From Fimbriimonadales bacterium (GTDB taxonomy: Bacteria > Armatimonadota > Fimbriimonadia > Fimbriimonadales > GBS-DC): DNA of 25,198 bases. The notes beneath the pieces are model-generated. The model was given only the letters and a program-made list of their open reading frames with translations. It did not search any database and was not told the origin of the DNA. This document shows, piece after piece, positions 1 through 7,955 of this stretch; positions within the stretch are counted from its first letter, which is position 1; every line of letters starts with the position of its first letter. The stretch lies in the NCBI GenBank assembly GCA_026416655.1, contig JAOAES010000062.1, positions 1 to 25,198 on the forward strand, written 5' to 3'. Made by a program: the position numbers and the translations under genes.

Positions 1-2280
1 ACGCCGCCCCATCGGTTCTACTTAGACCCCCTCGCGCCGCCGATGGAGACCGACTGGCGATTCCTGTGGGCGCAGCGCAAGCCGAACCAGATGATTGTGG
101 TGGGCTTCATCACGGACGAGCAAAGCGGGCAGCCAATAGAGGGCGTACGTGTGCGCGTGCTGAACCATGACTCCGAGACGCTCACCGACTCGCGCGGGCT
201 GTTTTACCTGCAGTTCCCTATTCACGACCGCACAGGCAAGCCGCAGCCCTATGCGACGATTGCGCTGGAGAAAGCGGGCTACCGCACCTTGTTACTGGAA
301 AAGGTGCCGCTCTGGAGCGAGGGGGACTGGATTTATCGGCTTACGATGCAGGCGGGAGCGGGAACCGAGACGCGCGATATGCGCTCCCCACGCCATCGGG
401 AGAACGAACCGACTCAGCCGTGCACGGAGTGTGAGAAAGAACAGCCCTCACCCCCCGACCCCCTCTCTCACGGCGTGGGAGAGGGGGAGTTAGACACCCC
501 TCTCCCACGCCGTGGGAGAGGGGTTGGGGGTGAGGGCGATTTCTTCCCCGCCGCCCCCGCGCCCATCGTGCTGTCCAAATACATCAAAGTCGGGCGCAAC
601 TGCGGCAACACACGCACAGGTTGTACCAGCGTAGAAGTCTACACCCTCGACACCTACTGCAAAGGCGTGATTACCAACGAGTGGTATGCCTGCTGGGGGA
701 ATGTGCGCTTCGGCAGTGAAAGCCCGCCCGCTGGGATGGAATCGCTCAAGGCGGGAGCAGTCGCTGTGCGCAGCTACGGCGTGTCGTTTGTCTACCCGCC
801 CATCAACAGCAGCTATGACATCTGCGACTCCACCGCCTGCCAAGTGTTCACGGGCAACCAGAGCAGCAACGGAAACGCGGCGGTGGACGCCACCACGCGC
901 TATGTGCTGCTTACGAGCTCGAATAACATCGCGCGCTCCGAATACTCGGCGGAGAACAATAACGCGGGCTGCGGCGACGGCTACTCTGGCACAGGCAGTA
1001 GCTGGGCGTGTATTGCTGACCCTGTGTGTACGGGATTCGCAACCAATGGGCACGGACGCGGGCTGTGTCAGTGGGGCTCCGCGCGATGGGCGACTGGCAG
1101 ACGCCTCTCCAGCAGCCAAGCCTGCACCAGCAGCGCGCCCCTACACGGCTACGGAACCAAAAACTGGCAACAGATTCTGAGCCACTACTACGCGCCCGGC
1201 GGGTATCAACTCGTGCAAGGCGGCGTCGCGACGATTCAGAGCCTCCAAGTCAGCCCAACCCCCGTGCGCACGGGAACGCAGGCGACGCTCGGCTTCACCA
1301 TTAGCAGCACGCACGATTTTCAGGTGATCCTGGGCGCGTCGATACGACTGGGCACAGGTGCGTGGATTTCCGACACGTCGCGCGACCTCAAGGTGAGCCT
1401 TGTGGAAGGCACGAACAGCCGCGCGCGCTTCTTCCTCGTGCCCAGCGACGCCGCTGCAGGGACTTACGATGTGCTGACCGCGCTCTGGTACGACCGCAAC
1501 AACAGCAACACGATAAACACGGGCGATTTTCAGGTGGACGATCGGCTGTTCACAAGCGCGATGCAGGTGCGCCGCGCGACCTCGATCAGCGTTCCCGTCG
1601 CGAGCGGGCGGCGCGGGCAGACAATAACCCTGCAAGCCACGCTGCGCCAGGCACTGGACAACGCCCCTCTCAGCGGGCGCACGCTCACATTCAAGGTGAA
1701 CGACGCCGTGGTGGGCACAGCCGCCACCAACAGCGCAGGCACGGCGACGCTGAACTACACGATTCCGCTCAGCATGCCGCTGGGCAATCAGACCTTGCGC
1801 GTGGAGTTCGACGGCGACAGTACTTACGCCGCCTCGTTTTCCACCAACACGCTCACAGTTGCGCCCGTGCGCGTGCAGGGACAGGTCGCGCTGGAGGGCG
1901 TCATTAACCCCCAAGGAACACCTGTGCGCTTCACGCTACAGGCAGGCAGCCAGCAGCAGACCATCGACCTGAACCTCGGCGCAGGCGGGAGCTACGCCTT
2001 CGACACCGCGCTTGCGGGCGCGGCGACAGTGCGCGTCAGCACGCCCAACGGAGTCTGGCTCTGCGCTCAAGCCAGTGCGACGCTCAGCGACCTCGTCGCG
2101 CTTAACTTCACGCTCAAAGCAGGCGACCTGAATCAGGACGGCGCCATCGACGACGCCGACCTGCTGCTGGTGCTGTTCGCCTTCGGTTCGAGCGACCCGC
2201 AAGCCGATGTGAGCCGCGACGGCGTCGTGGACGATGCGGATTTGCTAATCGTGCTGTTCAATTTCGGGCAGGGCTGCTGA
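1..2280 (+). CDS. Secreted SpoIID/LytB-domain protein with Ig-like repeat and dockerin-like tail (5' partial)
   Basis: The reading frame is open to the left edge, so the first in-frame ATG (43) is probably internal and the signal peptide is missing; residues below count from that ATG. Residues 18-105 look like a carboxypeptidase-regulatory (CarboxypepD_reg) beta-sandwich. Residues 135-165 are a Pro/Gly/Arg linker encoded by a palindromic DNA repeat. Residues 180-390 match the SpoIID/LytB domain: LDTYCKGVITNEW with Glu213 at the catalytic-Glu position, then SLKAGAVAVRSY, an STACQVF stretch, and GHGRGLCQWGSARWA followed by ILSHYY. SpoIID proteins are peptidoglycan lytic transglycosylases acting outside the membrane. 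At least ten cysteines in this domain suggest disulphides in a secreted protein. An Ig-like (Big_3-type) domain lies near residues 530-625. The C-terminus has two dockerin/EF-hand-like loops (DLNQDGAIDDAD, DVSRDGVVDDAD) and ends FNFGQGC. Domain calls are solid; cell-wall cleavage is inferred. Confidence 0.85.
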   Translation, partial: TPPHRFYLDPLAPPMETDWRFLWAQRKPNQMIVVGFITDEQSGQPIEGVRVRVLNHDSETLTDSRGLFYLQFPIHDRTGKPQPYATIALEKAGYRTLLLEKVPLWSEGDWIYRLTMQAGAGTETRDMRSPRHRENEPTQPCTECEKEQPSPPDPLSHGVGEGELDTPLPRRGRGVGGEGDFFPAAPAPIVLSKYIKVGRNCGNTRTGCTSVEVYTLDTYCKGVITNEWYACWGNVRFGSESPPAGMESLKAGAVAVRSYGVSFVYPPINSSYDICDSTACQVFTGNQSSNGNAAVDATTRYVLLTSSNNIARSEYSAENNNAGCGDGYSGTGSSWACIADPVCTGFATNGHGRGLCQWGSARWATGRRLSSSQACTSSAPLHGYGTKNWQQILSHYYAPGGYQLVQGGVATIQSLQVSPTPVRTGTQATLGFTISSTHDFQVILGASIRLGTGAWISDTSRDLKVSLVEGTNSRARFFLVPSDAAAGTYDVLTALWYDRNNSNTINTGDFQVDDRLFTSAMQVRRATSISVPVASGRRGQTITLQATLRQALDNAPLSGRTLTFKVNDAVVGTAATNSAGTATLNYTIPLSMPLGNQTLRVEFDGDSTYAASFSTNTLTVAPVRVQGQVALEGVINPQGTPVRFTLQAGSQQQTIDLNLGAGGSYAFDTALAGAATVRVSTPNGVWLCAQASATLSDLVALNFTLKAGDLNQDGAIDDADLLLVLFAFGSSDPQADVSRDGVVDDADLLIVLFNFGQGC
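445..537. repeat. Compound GC-rich palindromic repeat, in-frame inside the SpoIID-domain gene
   Basis: Two hairpin cores (463-483 and 497-523, both built on CTCNCACGCCGTGGGAGAG) lie in tandem. They are enclosed by an outer inverted repeat, CCCTCACCCCC at the left and GGGGGTGAGGG at the right. The second core pairs almost perfectly. The same element occurs once more in this window at 20583-20646. It belongs to a widely scattered class of bacterial palindromic repeats. Its length preserves the reading frame of the host gene. Confidence 0.85.
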
Positions 2281-2283
2281 AGG

Positions 2284-2289
2284 TATAAT
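2284..2289 (+). promoter_or_regulatory. -10 box (GGTATAAT) of the tricorn-like gene
   Basis: TATAAT preceded by GG, four bases after the stop codon of the upstream gene and 10 nt before the ATG at 2300. No Shine-Dalgarno sequence fits in between, so a transcript from here would be nearly leaderless. I see no clear -35. Confidence 0.6.
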
Positions 2290-2299
2290 CCCCACTGCC

Positions 2300-3859
2300 A
2301 TGCATAAAGGGTACTACCGCTTTCCGACGATTTACGGCGACACGGTCGCGTTCGTGTGCGAAGATGATTTGTGGACGGTTTCGGTGGAAGGAGGGGTTGC
2401 GCGGCGGCTGACCACGAGCCTGAGCGCGGTGATAACCCCACGCTACTCGCCCGACGGGCAGTGGCTCGCCTTCGTGGCGCGGGATGAGGGACATCCTGAA
2501 GTGTATGTGATGACCGCCGATGGCGGCGAGCCGAAACGGTTGACCTATCAGGGCGCGGCGCGCGTCGAAGTCGTCGGCTGGACGCCCGACGGAACAGAAG
2601 TTATCTACAACAGCACCGCCGGACGCCCCCCACGCGAGGTTGTCCTCTGGCGCGTCGCGCTGGAGGGCGGGCTGCCCGTCCAGTATCCCTACGGCTTGGC
2701 GAACCATATCAGCTTCGGACCGAACGGCGCGGTAGTTCTGGGCAGGCACACGGGCGACCCCGCCCGTTGGAAACGGTATCGCGGCGGTACAGCCGGCGTG
2801 TTCTGGATTGACCGCACCGGCGACGGCGAATTCGTGCGCTTCAAACCCACCGAAGGCGACCTGACCGCCCCAATGTGGATTGGCGAGCGCATCTATTTTG
2901 TGTCCGACCACGAGGGCATCGCGAACATCTACTCTTGCCTGCCCGACGGGAGCGACCTCCAGCGCCACACCCACCACGAGGAGTACTATGTGCGCTACCC
3001 CAGCACCGACGGCAAGCGGATTGTGTATCACGCGGGCGCCGACCTCTATGTGCTGGACTTAGCGACGGGCGAGAACCGCCTCATCCCCGTCGAGCTGCGT
3101 AGCCCCCGCATGCAGGCGCAACGCAAGTTCGTGGAGACCGCGAAATACCTGCAGGAGTACGCGCTCCATCCAGAGGGGCACTCGTTGCTGCTAACGGTGC
3201 GCGGCAAGCCGTTCACGATGGGCAACTGGGAAGGCGCGGTGATTCAGCACGGCGAGCCGCAGGGCGTGCGCTATCGCCTGAGCCAGTTCCTCAACGACGG
3301 TAAGCGCATGATTACCGTCTCCGACGAAAGCGGTGAACCCCGACTGGAACTGCACACGCCCGACGGCATAATCCGCTACGAGGAGTTCGATATCGGACAC
3401 CCCTACCGACTGGAGGTGTGCCCCACCGCTGACCGCATCGCGCTGAGCAATCATCGGTTCGAGCTGATGACCTTCGATATCGAGAAGCGAGAACTCAAAC
3501 TCGTAGAGCGCAGCGAGTATGCGATGATTGAGGGCTTCGCGTGGTCGCCGTGTGGACGCTGGCTGGCGTACAGCTTCGCCCCCAACGAGCGCACGCACAT
3601 CATCAAGATTTACGACTCGGAGACGGGCGCGATTCACCCTATCACCCAGCCTGAGTTCCGTGATGTGTTGCCCGCTTGGGATCCCGATGGCGAGCTGCTC
3701 TACTTTATCTCGCTGCGCGACTATGACCCTGTGCCCGACAACCTGCAGTTCGAGATGGCGTTCCCGATGGGGATGCGCGTGATGGCGGTCGTGCTGCGCA
3801 AAGATCTTCCGAACCCGCTCCTGCCGCAGCCTAAGCCGTTCGAGGAGAAGACGGGATAG
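2300..3859 (+). CDS. Tricorn protease-type beta-propeller protein, lacking the PDZ and S41 protease half
   Basis: The 519-residue product is built of WD/TolB-like blades (for example YSPDGQWLAFVARDEG, FAWSPCGRWLAYSF, AWDPDGELLYFIS). It starts with a FPTIYGDTVAFVCEDDLW block typical of the N-terminus of tricorn proteases, soluble peptidases that trim proteasome products. The last part (LRDYDPVPDNLQFEMAF and then VLRKDLPNPLLPQ) matches the end of the second tricorn propeller. Family members are about twice this length and continue into a C1 helical region, a PDZ domain and an S41 serine protease domain. Here a TAG stop follows KPFEEKTG, and nothing in the next 166 bp resembles those domains in any frame. 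It is either a stand-alone propeller with a binding role or a C-terminally deleted gene. The frame is intact and the promoter looks good, so it is probably expressed. There is no signal peptide, so it is probably cytoplasmic. Confidence 0.8.
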   Translation: MHKGYYRFPTIYGDTVAFVCEDDLWTVSVEGGVARRLTTSLSAVITPRYSPDGQWLAFVARDEGHPEVYVMTADGGEPKRLTYQGAARVEVVGWTPDGTEVIYNSTAGRPPREVVLWRVALEGGLPVQYPYGLANHISFGPNGAVVLGRHTGDPARWKRYRGGTAGVFWIDRTGDGEFVRFKPTEGDLTAPMWIGERIYFVSDHEGIANIYSCLPDGSDLQRHTHHEEYYVRYPSTDGKRIVYHAGADLYVLDLATGENRLIPVELRSPRMQAQRKFVETAKYLQEYALHPEGHSLLLTVRGKPFTMGNWEGAVIQHGEPQGVRYRLSQFLNDGKRMITVSDESGEPRLELHTPDGIIRYEEFDIGHPYRLEVCPTADRIALSNHRFELMTFDIEKRELKLVERSEYAMIEGFAWSPCGRWLAYSFAPNERTHIIKIYDSETGAIHPITQPEFRDVLPAWDPDGELLYFISLRDYDPVPDNLQFEMAFPMGMRVMAVVLRKDLPNPLLPQPKPFEEKTG

Positions 3860-4006
3860 AGCAGTTATTCCAACCCCATCTGTTCTCTACCGACTTTGAA
3901 CGGACGAGATACGCAGTTCTATTCGGAGCGATAGCACGCCGTTCACAGCATGCGCATGCCAAGCTGAGTCGGGGTAAGGGGCTTCGGACAGGGGAGCGTA
4001 TCGGGT

Positions 4007-4012
4007 TATAAT
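4007..4012 (+). promoter_or_regulatory. -10 box (TATAAT) of the helicase gene
   Basis: A perfect TATAAT 13 nt before the ATG at 4026, in an otherwise featureless 166-bp gap (3860-4025). A weak TTCGGA at 3983 could serve as -35 (18-bp spacing). There is no Shine-Dalgarno sequence before the ATG. Confidence 0.6.
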
Positions 4013-4025
4013 ACTTCGAAACACG

Positions 4026-6119
4026 ATGAGTAGTTTATGGGGTACTGTAGAAGCGGCTTTCCAGCGTCTGGAGGCGCAGGCGGGGTTCGAACCGCGCCCC
4101 GTACAACGCGACCTGGCGCGGTTCCTCTGCGAACGGCTGGAAAGCAAAACCTCAGGGATGGTGGAAGCGCCGACGGGGGTGGGGAAGAGCCTCGCCGCGC
4201 TGCTGCCCGCAATCGCCTACAGCCTGCGCGAGAAGAAACGCATCGTGGTCAGCACCTATACGAATGTGCTGGCGGAGCAGTACTGGCGCAAGGATCTCCC
4301 GCTCGCGCTAAGCCTGTTCCCAAGCCCCCCAAGTGCCGCGCTGGCGATGGGGCGCAGCCGCTATGCTTGCATCGCCGCCATTCGGAGCAACCAGCTCAAG
4401 CGCGTCAAGCCCGAAATGGTTAATTTCCTCAACGAATGGGTGGGCAGCGTGCGCGAAGGCACTGAGACCGAGTTGAACGAGTTCCTGCGGCGCAAGGGGG
4501 TTCCCGTTTCGTTTATGCGCGGGTTGTGGGACGCGATTGCAACGCCCCCCGCCTGCCGCGCCCGAACGTGCCCCTACTTTCACAGCTGTTTCTACTACGA
4601 GTCGCGCCGGCACGCCGCCAGCGCAGGAATCGTCGTCACGAACCACGCTTTCGTGCTGACCGACGCCCTCGTGCGCGCCGCTACGAACGACGAGGTGTCC
4701 TTACTGGACGACTACGACTTTCTGATTATCGACGAGGCGCACGACTTGCTGGACGCCGCCGCCAACGCACTGGAGTTCGACCTCGACCAGAACCTCCTTG
4801 ACTCGCTGATTGCGCACGCCTCTGCCCTGAATAATCAGATAGCCGACGCCCTGACAGGCGAGAACCCGCCGATGGGGTTCCTGATGTCGGTGCAGAAGCT
4901 GGTGGAGGGGTTCGCGGGTCGCTGTCGCGAGGCGATGGAGTCGGTCAGCATGCCGTCCCTGTCGCGCGATGGGATTGCGGTGCGCGTCGCGCCTGCGGAG
5001 CTGGCGCAAAGTCCCGCGCTCGCTTCGGCGTTCCGTGCCGACCTGCACGAACCGGTAGCCCATGTCGCCGACGCCCTGCGTTCCGAAATCGGCGCGTTCT
5101 ATCGTGACCTGGAGCATACCTATCGCGATTTCAAGGGGGAACTGACCGAGCGACAGCGCGAGGCGGTCGAGGAAATCATCCTCCAGTTCAGCTATGGGTT
5201 TGAGCAGACCCATGAGAATCTGGGGCGGTTGAAAGAGCCAGCGGAGGGGGTGTGCTGGGTGGAGCCTGCTGAGAAGGGTTGGAAAGCGTGCTACGAGCCG
5301 CTGATTCTGGCGGACTGGCTGCGCGAACGGCTGTGGAGCCGTCAGCCCGCCCTGTTGATGAGCGCGACGCTCACGGTGGATGGGCGATTCGACTTTTTCG
5401 AGCAGCAGCTGGGGTTGGCAACGCCGCATCAACTGATTCTCCCGCTCGTGTTTGACTACGGGCGGCAGTGCGCTCTGTATCTGCCACCGATCGGGGCGAT
5501 TCCCGACCCGCCGCAAAACGCGCAGACGCACGGCGCAAGCGCGTACTATCAGCGGCTCGCGGAGGAGATTACCGCGCTGATTCGCTTGACGCAGGGGCGC
5601 GCCCTGGTGCTGTTCGCCTCACGCAACGAAATGAACGAGGTATATCGGCGCGTGCCGACGTTGCCGGGCGTTCGAATCCTGCTTCAGGGCGAGAGCTCAA
5701 ACGCTGACCTCTCGAAGCAGTTCCGCGAGGACGTGCATTCGGTGCTGTTTGGCGTGCGTTCGTTCTGGACGGGGTTCGACGCGCCCGGCGAGACGCTGAT
5801 GAACCTGATTCTGACGCGCATTCCGTTCGAAGTGCCCACCACGCCCCTCCAGCGAGCGCGCAAGGCGTGGTTCGAGGCGCAGGGTGAGAACGCATTCGCA
5901 GCATGGTCGTTGCCGATGGCGAAACAACAGATGCGTCAGGGGTTCGGCAGGCTCATCCGCCGTGCCACAGACACAGGCATCGTCGCGATTCTGGACCCGC
6001 GCATGCGCACGAAGTCCTATGGACGTGAAATCTTGAACAACCTGCCTGCAGGGATCCCTGTCTTCGACTCGCTTTTGGCGCTCGAACACTGGCTGCGCCA
6101 GAACGCGAAAACTCCCTGA
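4026..6119 (+). CDS. dinG: ATP-dependent helicase of the DinG/XPD (iron-sulphur) family
   Basis: Superfamily 2 helicase of 697 residues; DinG-type enzymes unwind DNA 5' to 3' and resolve R-loops and repair intermediates. Walker A is APTGVGKS (residues 48-55). Cys114, Cys177, Cys182 and Cys188 have the spacing of the 4Fe-4S-binding cysteines between motifs I and II. DEAH is at 236-239 (LIIDEAHDLLD). Later come LLMSATLTVDG (motif III), a VLFASRNEM block, FWTGFDAPG (motif V) and QMRQGFGRLIRR (motif VI). Length and motif order fit a complete protein. It is monocistronic between two promoters. The symbol is by family; YoaA-like paralogues cannot be separated from DinG by motifs alone. Confidence 0.9.
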   Translation: MSSLWGTVEAAFQRLEAQAGFEPRPVQRDLARFLCERLESKTSGMVEAPTGVGKSLAALLPAIAYSLREKKRIVVSTYTNVLAEQYWRKDLPLALSLFPSPPSAALAMGRSRYACIAAIRSNQLKRVKPEMVNFLNEWVGSVREGTETELNEFLRRKGVPVSFMRGLWDAIATPPACRARTCPYFHSCFYYESRRHAASAGIVVTNHAFVLTDALVRAATNDEVSLLDDYDFLIIDEAHDLLDAAANALEFDLDQNLLDSLIAHASALNNQIADALTGENPPMGFLMSVQKLVEGFAGRCREAMESVSMPSLSRDGIAVRVAPAELAQSPALASAFRADLHEPVAHVADALRSEIGAFYRDLEHTYRDFKGELTERQREAVEEIILQFSYGFEQTHENLGRLKEPAEGVCWVEPAEKGWKACYEPLILADWLRERLWSRQPALLMSATLTVDGRFDFFEQQLGLATPHQLILPLVFDYGRQCALYLPPIGAIPDPPQNAQTHGASAYYQRLAEEITALIRLTQGRALVLFASRNEMNEVYRRVPTLPGVRILLQGESSNADLSKQFREDVHSVLFGVRSFWTGFDAPGETLMNLILTRIPFEVPTTPLQRARKAWFEAQGENAFAAWSLPMAKQQMRQGFGRLIRRATDTGIVAILDPRMRTKSYGREILNNLPAGIPVFDSLLALEHWLRQNAKTP

Positions 6120-6149
6120 AAAGCGGGTAGGAATTCGCGCCGAATGGGG

Positions 6150-6155
6150 TATACT
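6150..6155 (+). promoter_or_regulatory. -10 box (GGTATACT) of the Y1/sigma4-HIT unit
   Basis: TATACT preceded by GGGG, 32 nt before the ATG at 6188. Unlike most promoters here it leaves room for a short leader, and a Shine-Dalgarno-like GGAGGG (6177-6182) lies 5 nt before the ATG. A second TATACC lies at 6160. Confidence 0.5.
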
Positions 6156-6187
6156 TACTTATACCGCCGCTTGGGTGGAGGGCGTGC

Positions 6188-6916
6188 ATGGTGAAAAAAC
6201 CGTCTGGGAGCTCGCAACCGCGCGTGGCAAGGTCGCCTTTTGAGAAGCTACGCACGACGGGGTCAAGCGCATACAGGTTGTATGCGCTAATCGCTTTCTA
6301 TGCCCGCGCCAAAAAGCCCCTCTTTGATGAAGAGGTCACCGCGCTCTTCTCCCAGGTGTTGCCCGAAGTGTGCCAGAGCTACGCCTACGAACTTATCGCC
6401 TACCGCGTGATGCCCAATCAGGTGCATCTGATTCTGGGGTTCAAGCCGACCGACGCGCTCGCCGATGTGGTGAGCGACATCAAGCGCAGCACGGCGCATC
6501 GGCTCTTCGAGGGCATCCCGCGCCTCGAAACCGAGATTGGTAAACGCAACTTCTGGGCGGAAGGCTACTTCGCCGAGACGCTCGGACATACGCAAATCGA
6601 ACACACTCTCCGCATGTGGCAGAATCGCTCCAAGAACGAGGAGCCGGTGCTGGTACAGATTGTGTACGACTTGTTGCAGCCCCTCCATCCCAAGCAGATT
6701 GAGCGCGTGATGGATGAGTTGCTGCCCGCCGAGCGCGTAGTGATGCGCCTGCTGTACGGACTGCAGGGCGAGCAGGCGCACACCTTAGAGCAAGCCGCGG
6801 AGAAACTCTCCCTCAAGCCCGAAGAGGTGCAGCAGATTGCGCAGGAGTCGGCAGCGAAAATTCGCGCGTTTCTGCGCGAGCGACGCGTTGAACGCGCCAC
6901 CGGGAGGTCGGCATGA
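6188..6916 (+). CDS. Degenerate IS200-like (Y1/HUH) transposase domain fused to a sigma-70 region 4-like domain
   Basis: Residues 28-150 follow the Y1 transposase/RAYT fold: a YELIAYRVMPNQVHLIL strand, a SDIKRSTAHRLF helix and a FWAEGYF block followed by a helix. In active enzymes the strand reads NHVHL (the HUH metal site) and the helix carries the nucleophilic tyrosine. Here position 78 is Gln (QVH) and the tyrosine position aligns with Leu141 (HTLRMWQ), so single-strand cleavage is probably lost. Residues 177-230 are a different domain: LLPAERVVMRLLYGLQGE, then TLEQAAEKLSLKPEEVQQIAQESAAKIR. This is the shape of sigma-70 region 4, which contacts the -35 element. The gene overlaps the HIT gene by ATGA, so the two are co-transcribed. 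No terminal repeats flank it. I infer a domesticated DNA-binding or regulatory protein; the function is unknown. Confidence 0.75.
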   Translation: MVKKPSGSSQPRVARSPFEKLRTTGSSAYRLYALIAFYARAKKPLFDEEVTALFSQVLPEVCQSYAYELIAYRVMPNQVHLILGFKPTDALADVVSDIKRSTAHRLFEGIPRLETEIGKRNFWAEGYFAETLGHTQIEHTLRMWQNRSKNEEPVLVQIVYDLLQPLHPKQIERVMDELLPAERVVMRLLYGLQGEQAHTLEQAAEKLSLKPEEVQQIAQESAAKIRAFLRERRVERATGRSA

Positions 6917-7257
6917 GCGAGTGCCTGTTCTGTAAGTTTGTGCGCCGTGAAATCCCCACGCAGGTCGTCTACGAGGACGACCACGCCTTCGCCTTTCGCG
7001 ACATTAACCCCCAAGCCCCTACGCATGTACTGGTCGTCCCGCGTCTGCACCTTGAGAACCTCGCTGCGATGCAGACGGAACATGAGGCGTTGATGGGGCA
7101 CCTGTTATGGGTTTGCGCTGAGATTGCGCGGCAGGAGGGCATCGAGGCGGAGGGGTATCGCGTGGTGCTGAACACGAACCGCGCCGCGGGGCAGTCGGTG
7201 TTCCACCTGCATTTCCACCTGCTGGGCGGACGCCCCATGACCTGGCCGCCGGGATAG
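6913..7257 (+). CDS. hinT: HIT-family nucleotide hydrolase (HinT-like)
   Basis: Small 114-residue cytoplasmic enzyme of the histidine triad family, which hydrolyses purine nucleotide phosphoramidates such as AMP-lysine. The triad is HLHFHLLGG, with His98, His100 (nucleophile by family) and His102. N-terminal Cys4 and Cys7 (CLFC) with later histidines resemble the zinc site of many bacterial HinT proteins. RDINPQAPTHVLVVPR is the usual core. It starts within the ATGA overlap with the upstream gene, and GGGAGG (6902-6907) lies 5 nt before the ATG. The length is normal for the family. Confidence 0.93.
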   Translation: MSECLFCKFVRREIPTQVVYEDDHAFAFRDINPQAPTHVLVVPRLHLENLAAMQTEHEALMGHLLWVCAEIARQEGIEAEGYRVVLNTNRAAGQSVFHLHFHLLGGRPMTWPPG

Positions 7258-7269
7258 GGCGGGGTTTTT
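7246..7269 (+). terminator. Possible intrinsic terminator after the HIT gene
   Basis: A 5-bp GC stem (CCGCC 7246-7250 with GGCGG 7258-7262) encloses the stop codon of the HIT gene. It is followed by GG and TTTTT (7265-7269). The stem is short, so this is tentative, but the position before the next promoter is right. Confidence 0.4.
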
Positions 7270-7282
7270 CGCGCCTATCTGC

Positions 7283-7288
7283 CATAAT
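7283..7288 (+). promoter_or_regulatory. -10 box (CATAAT) of the SLH-like gene
   Basis: CATAAT with 7 nt to the ATG at 7296 and no Shine-Dalgarno sequence; the predicted transcript start is at or next to the start codon. It lacks the GG extension seen elsewhere. Confidence 0.45.
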
Positions 7289-7295
7289 TACGAGT

Positions 7296-7946
7296 ATGAA
7301 CCGTTCTGCTCTGCTACGCGCGGCGGGATTGAACCTGCTGCTCACCAGTTTGCTCTGGTCGCAAGGGACGCAGCGTCAGCCAAACTTTCATGCGCCCCCG
7401 CCTAAGCCAACTTCCGCCTACGACGAGCCGCTGACCGGCTACGAGGTAGCCATTCTCACCGCTGAATTCGTGGTTAACCTCGAGCGCGGGCTGACGGAAG
7501 CGTTCCAAAAGCCGATTAGCACTGCCGGTGCAGGCGCCATCCAGTTGGAGGGGAAACATCCTGCCTGGGTTCAGCCGGCGCTCAAAGAACTCAAGGCGCG
7601 TGGGGCGATACCGCCCCGATTCAGTGCGAGCAAGCCGATGCCCCGTTATCAGGTGGGACAGATGCTCGCGCAATACGCGCAGCGGCTGGACGCGCAGATG
7701 CGTGCGCAAATCGGCGCGCCGCGCGGCAAGACCCGTTTCCAGACGCAACCAGCAATCCGCCTCGAGAAAAACCACCCTGGCTATCGCGCGTTGCAATATC
7801 TGGCGCAGGGTGGCTGGATTAGCGCGGGTTCGCCTCTCTACGCAAAGCCAAAGGAACCCGTGCTGGGTAAAGAACTGCCCGATATGCTCCGCGATGTGGC
7901 GCAACGCATTCTGGAACGCTATCGCGACGAACCGCACCTGCAATAA
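7296..7946 (+). CDS. Secreted protein with degenerate S-layer-homology-like repeats
   Basis: Residues 1-23 form a signal peptide (basic start, then LLLTSLLWSQG). The mature part has three copies of an SLH second-half motif: LTGYEVAILTAEFVVNL (46-62), MPRYQVGQMLAQYAQRL (115-131) and VLGKELPDMLRDVAQRI (189-205). The last two are preceded by first-half-like segments, HPAWVQPALKELKARGAI (88-105) and HPGYRALQYLAQGGWI (160-175). SLH domains bind secondary cell-wall polymers or envelope peptidoglycan. The protein is short (216 residues) and has no other domain, so it may be an envelope adaptor. The homology is pattern-level and weak. Codon use matches its neighbours. Confidence 0.6.
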   Translation: MNRSALLRAAGLNLLLTSLLWSQGTQRQPNFHAPPPKPTSAYDEPLTGYEVAILTAEFVVNLERGLTEAFQKPISTAGAGAIQLEGKHPAWVQPALKELKARGAIPPRFSASKPMPRYQVGQMLAQYAQRLDAQMRAQIGAPRGKTRFQTQPAIRLEKNHPGYRALQYLAQGGWISAGSPLYAKPKEPVLGKELPDMLRDVAQRILERYRDEPHLQ

Positions 7947-7955
7947 GCCATCGGG

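Noticed and set aside
3860..4025. Remains of the tricorn PDZ/S41 region downstream of the propeller gene
   Set aside because: I read all frames of the gap by eye and saw no S41 or PDZ-like motif; only the helicase promoter is recognisable.
6120..7260. An active IS200/IS605 insertion around the Y1 gene
   Set aside because: No subterminal hairpins, no TnpB, the catalytic residues look lost, and the gene is translationally coupled to a housekeeping HIT gene.
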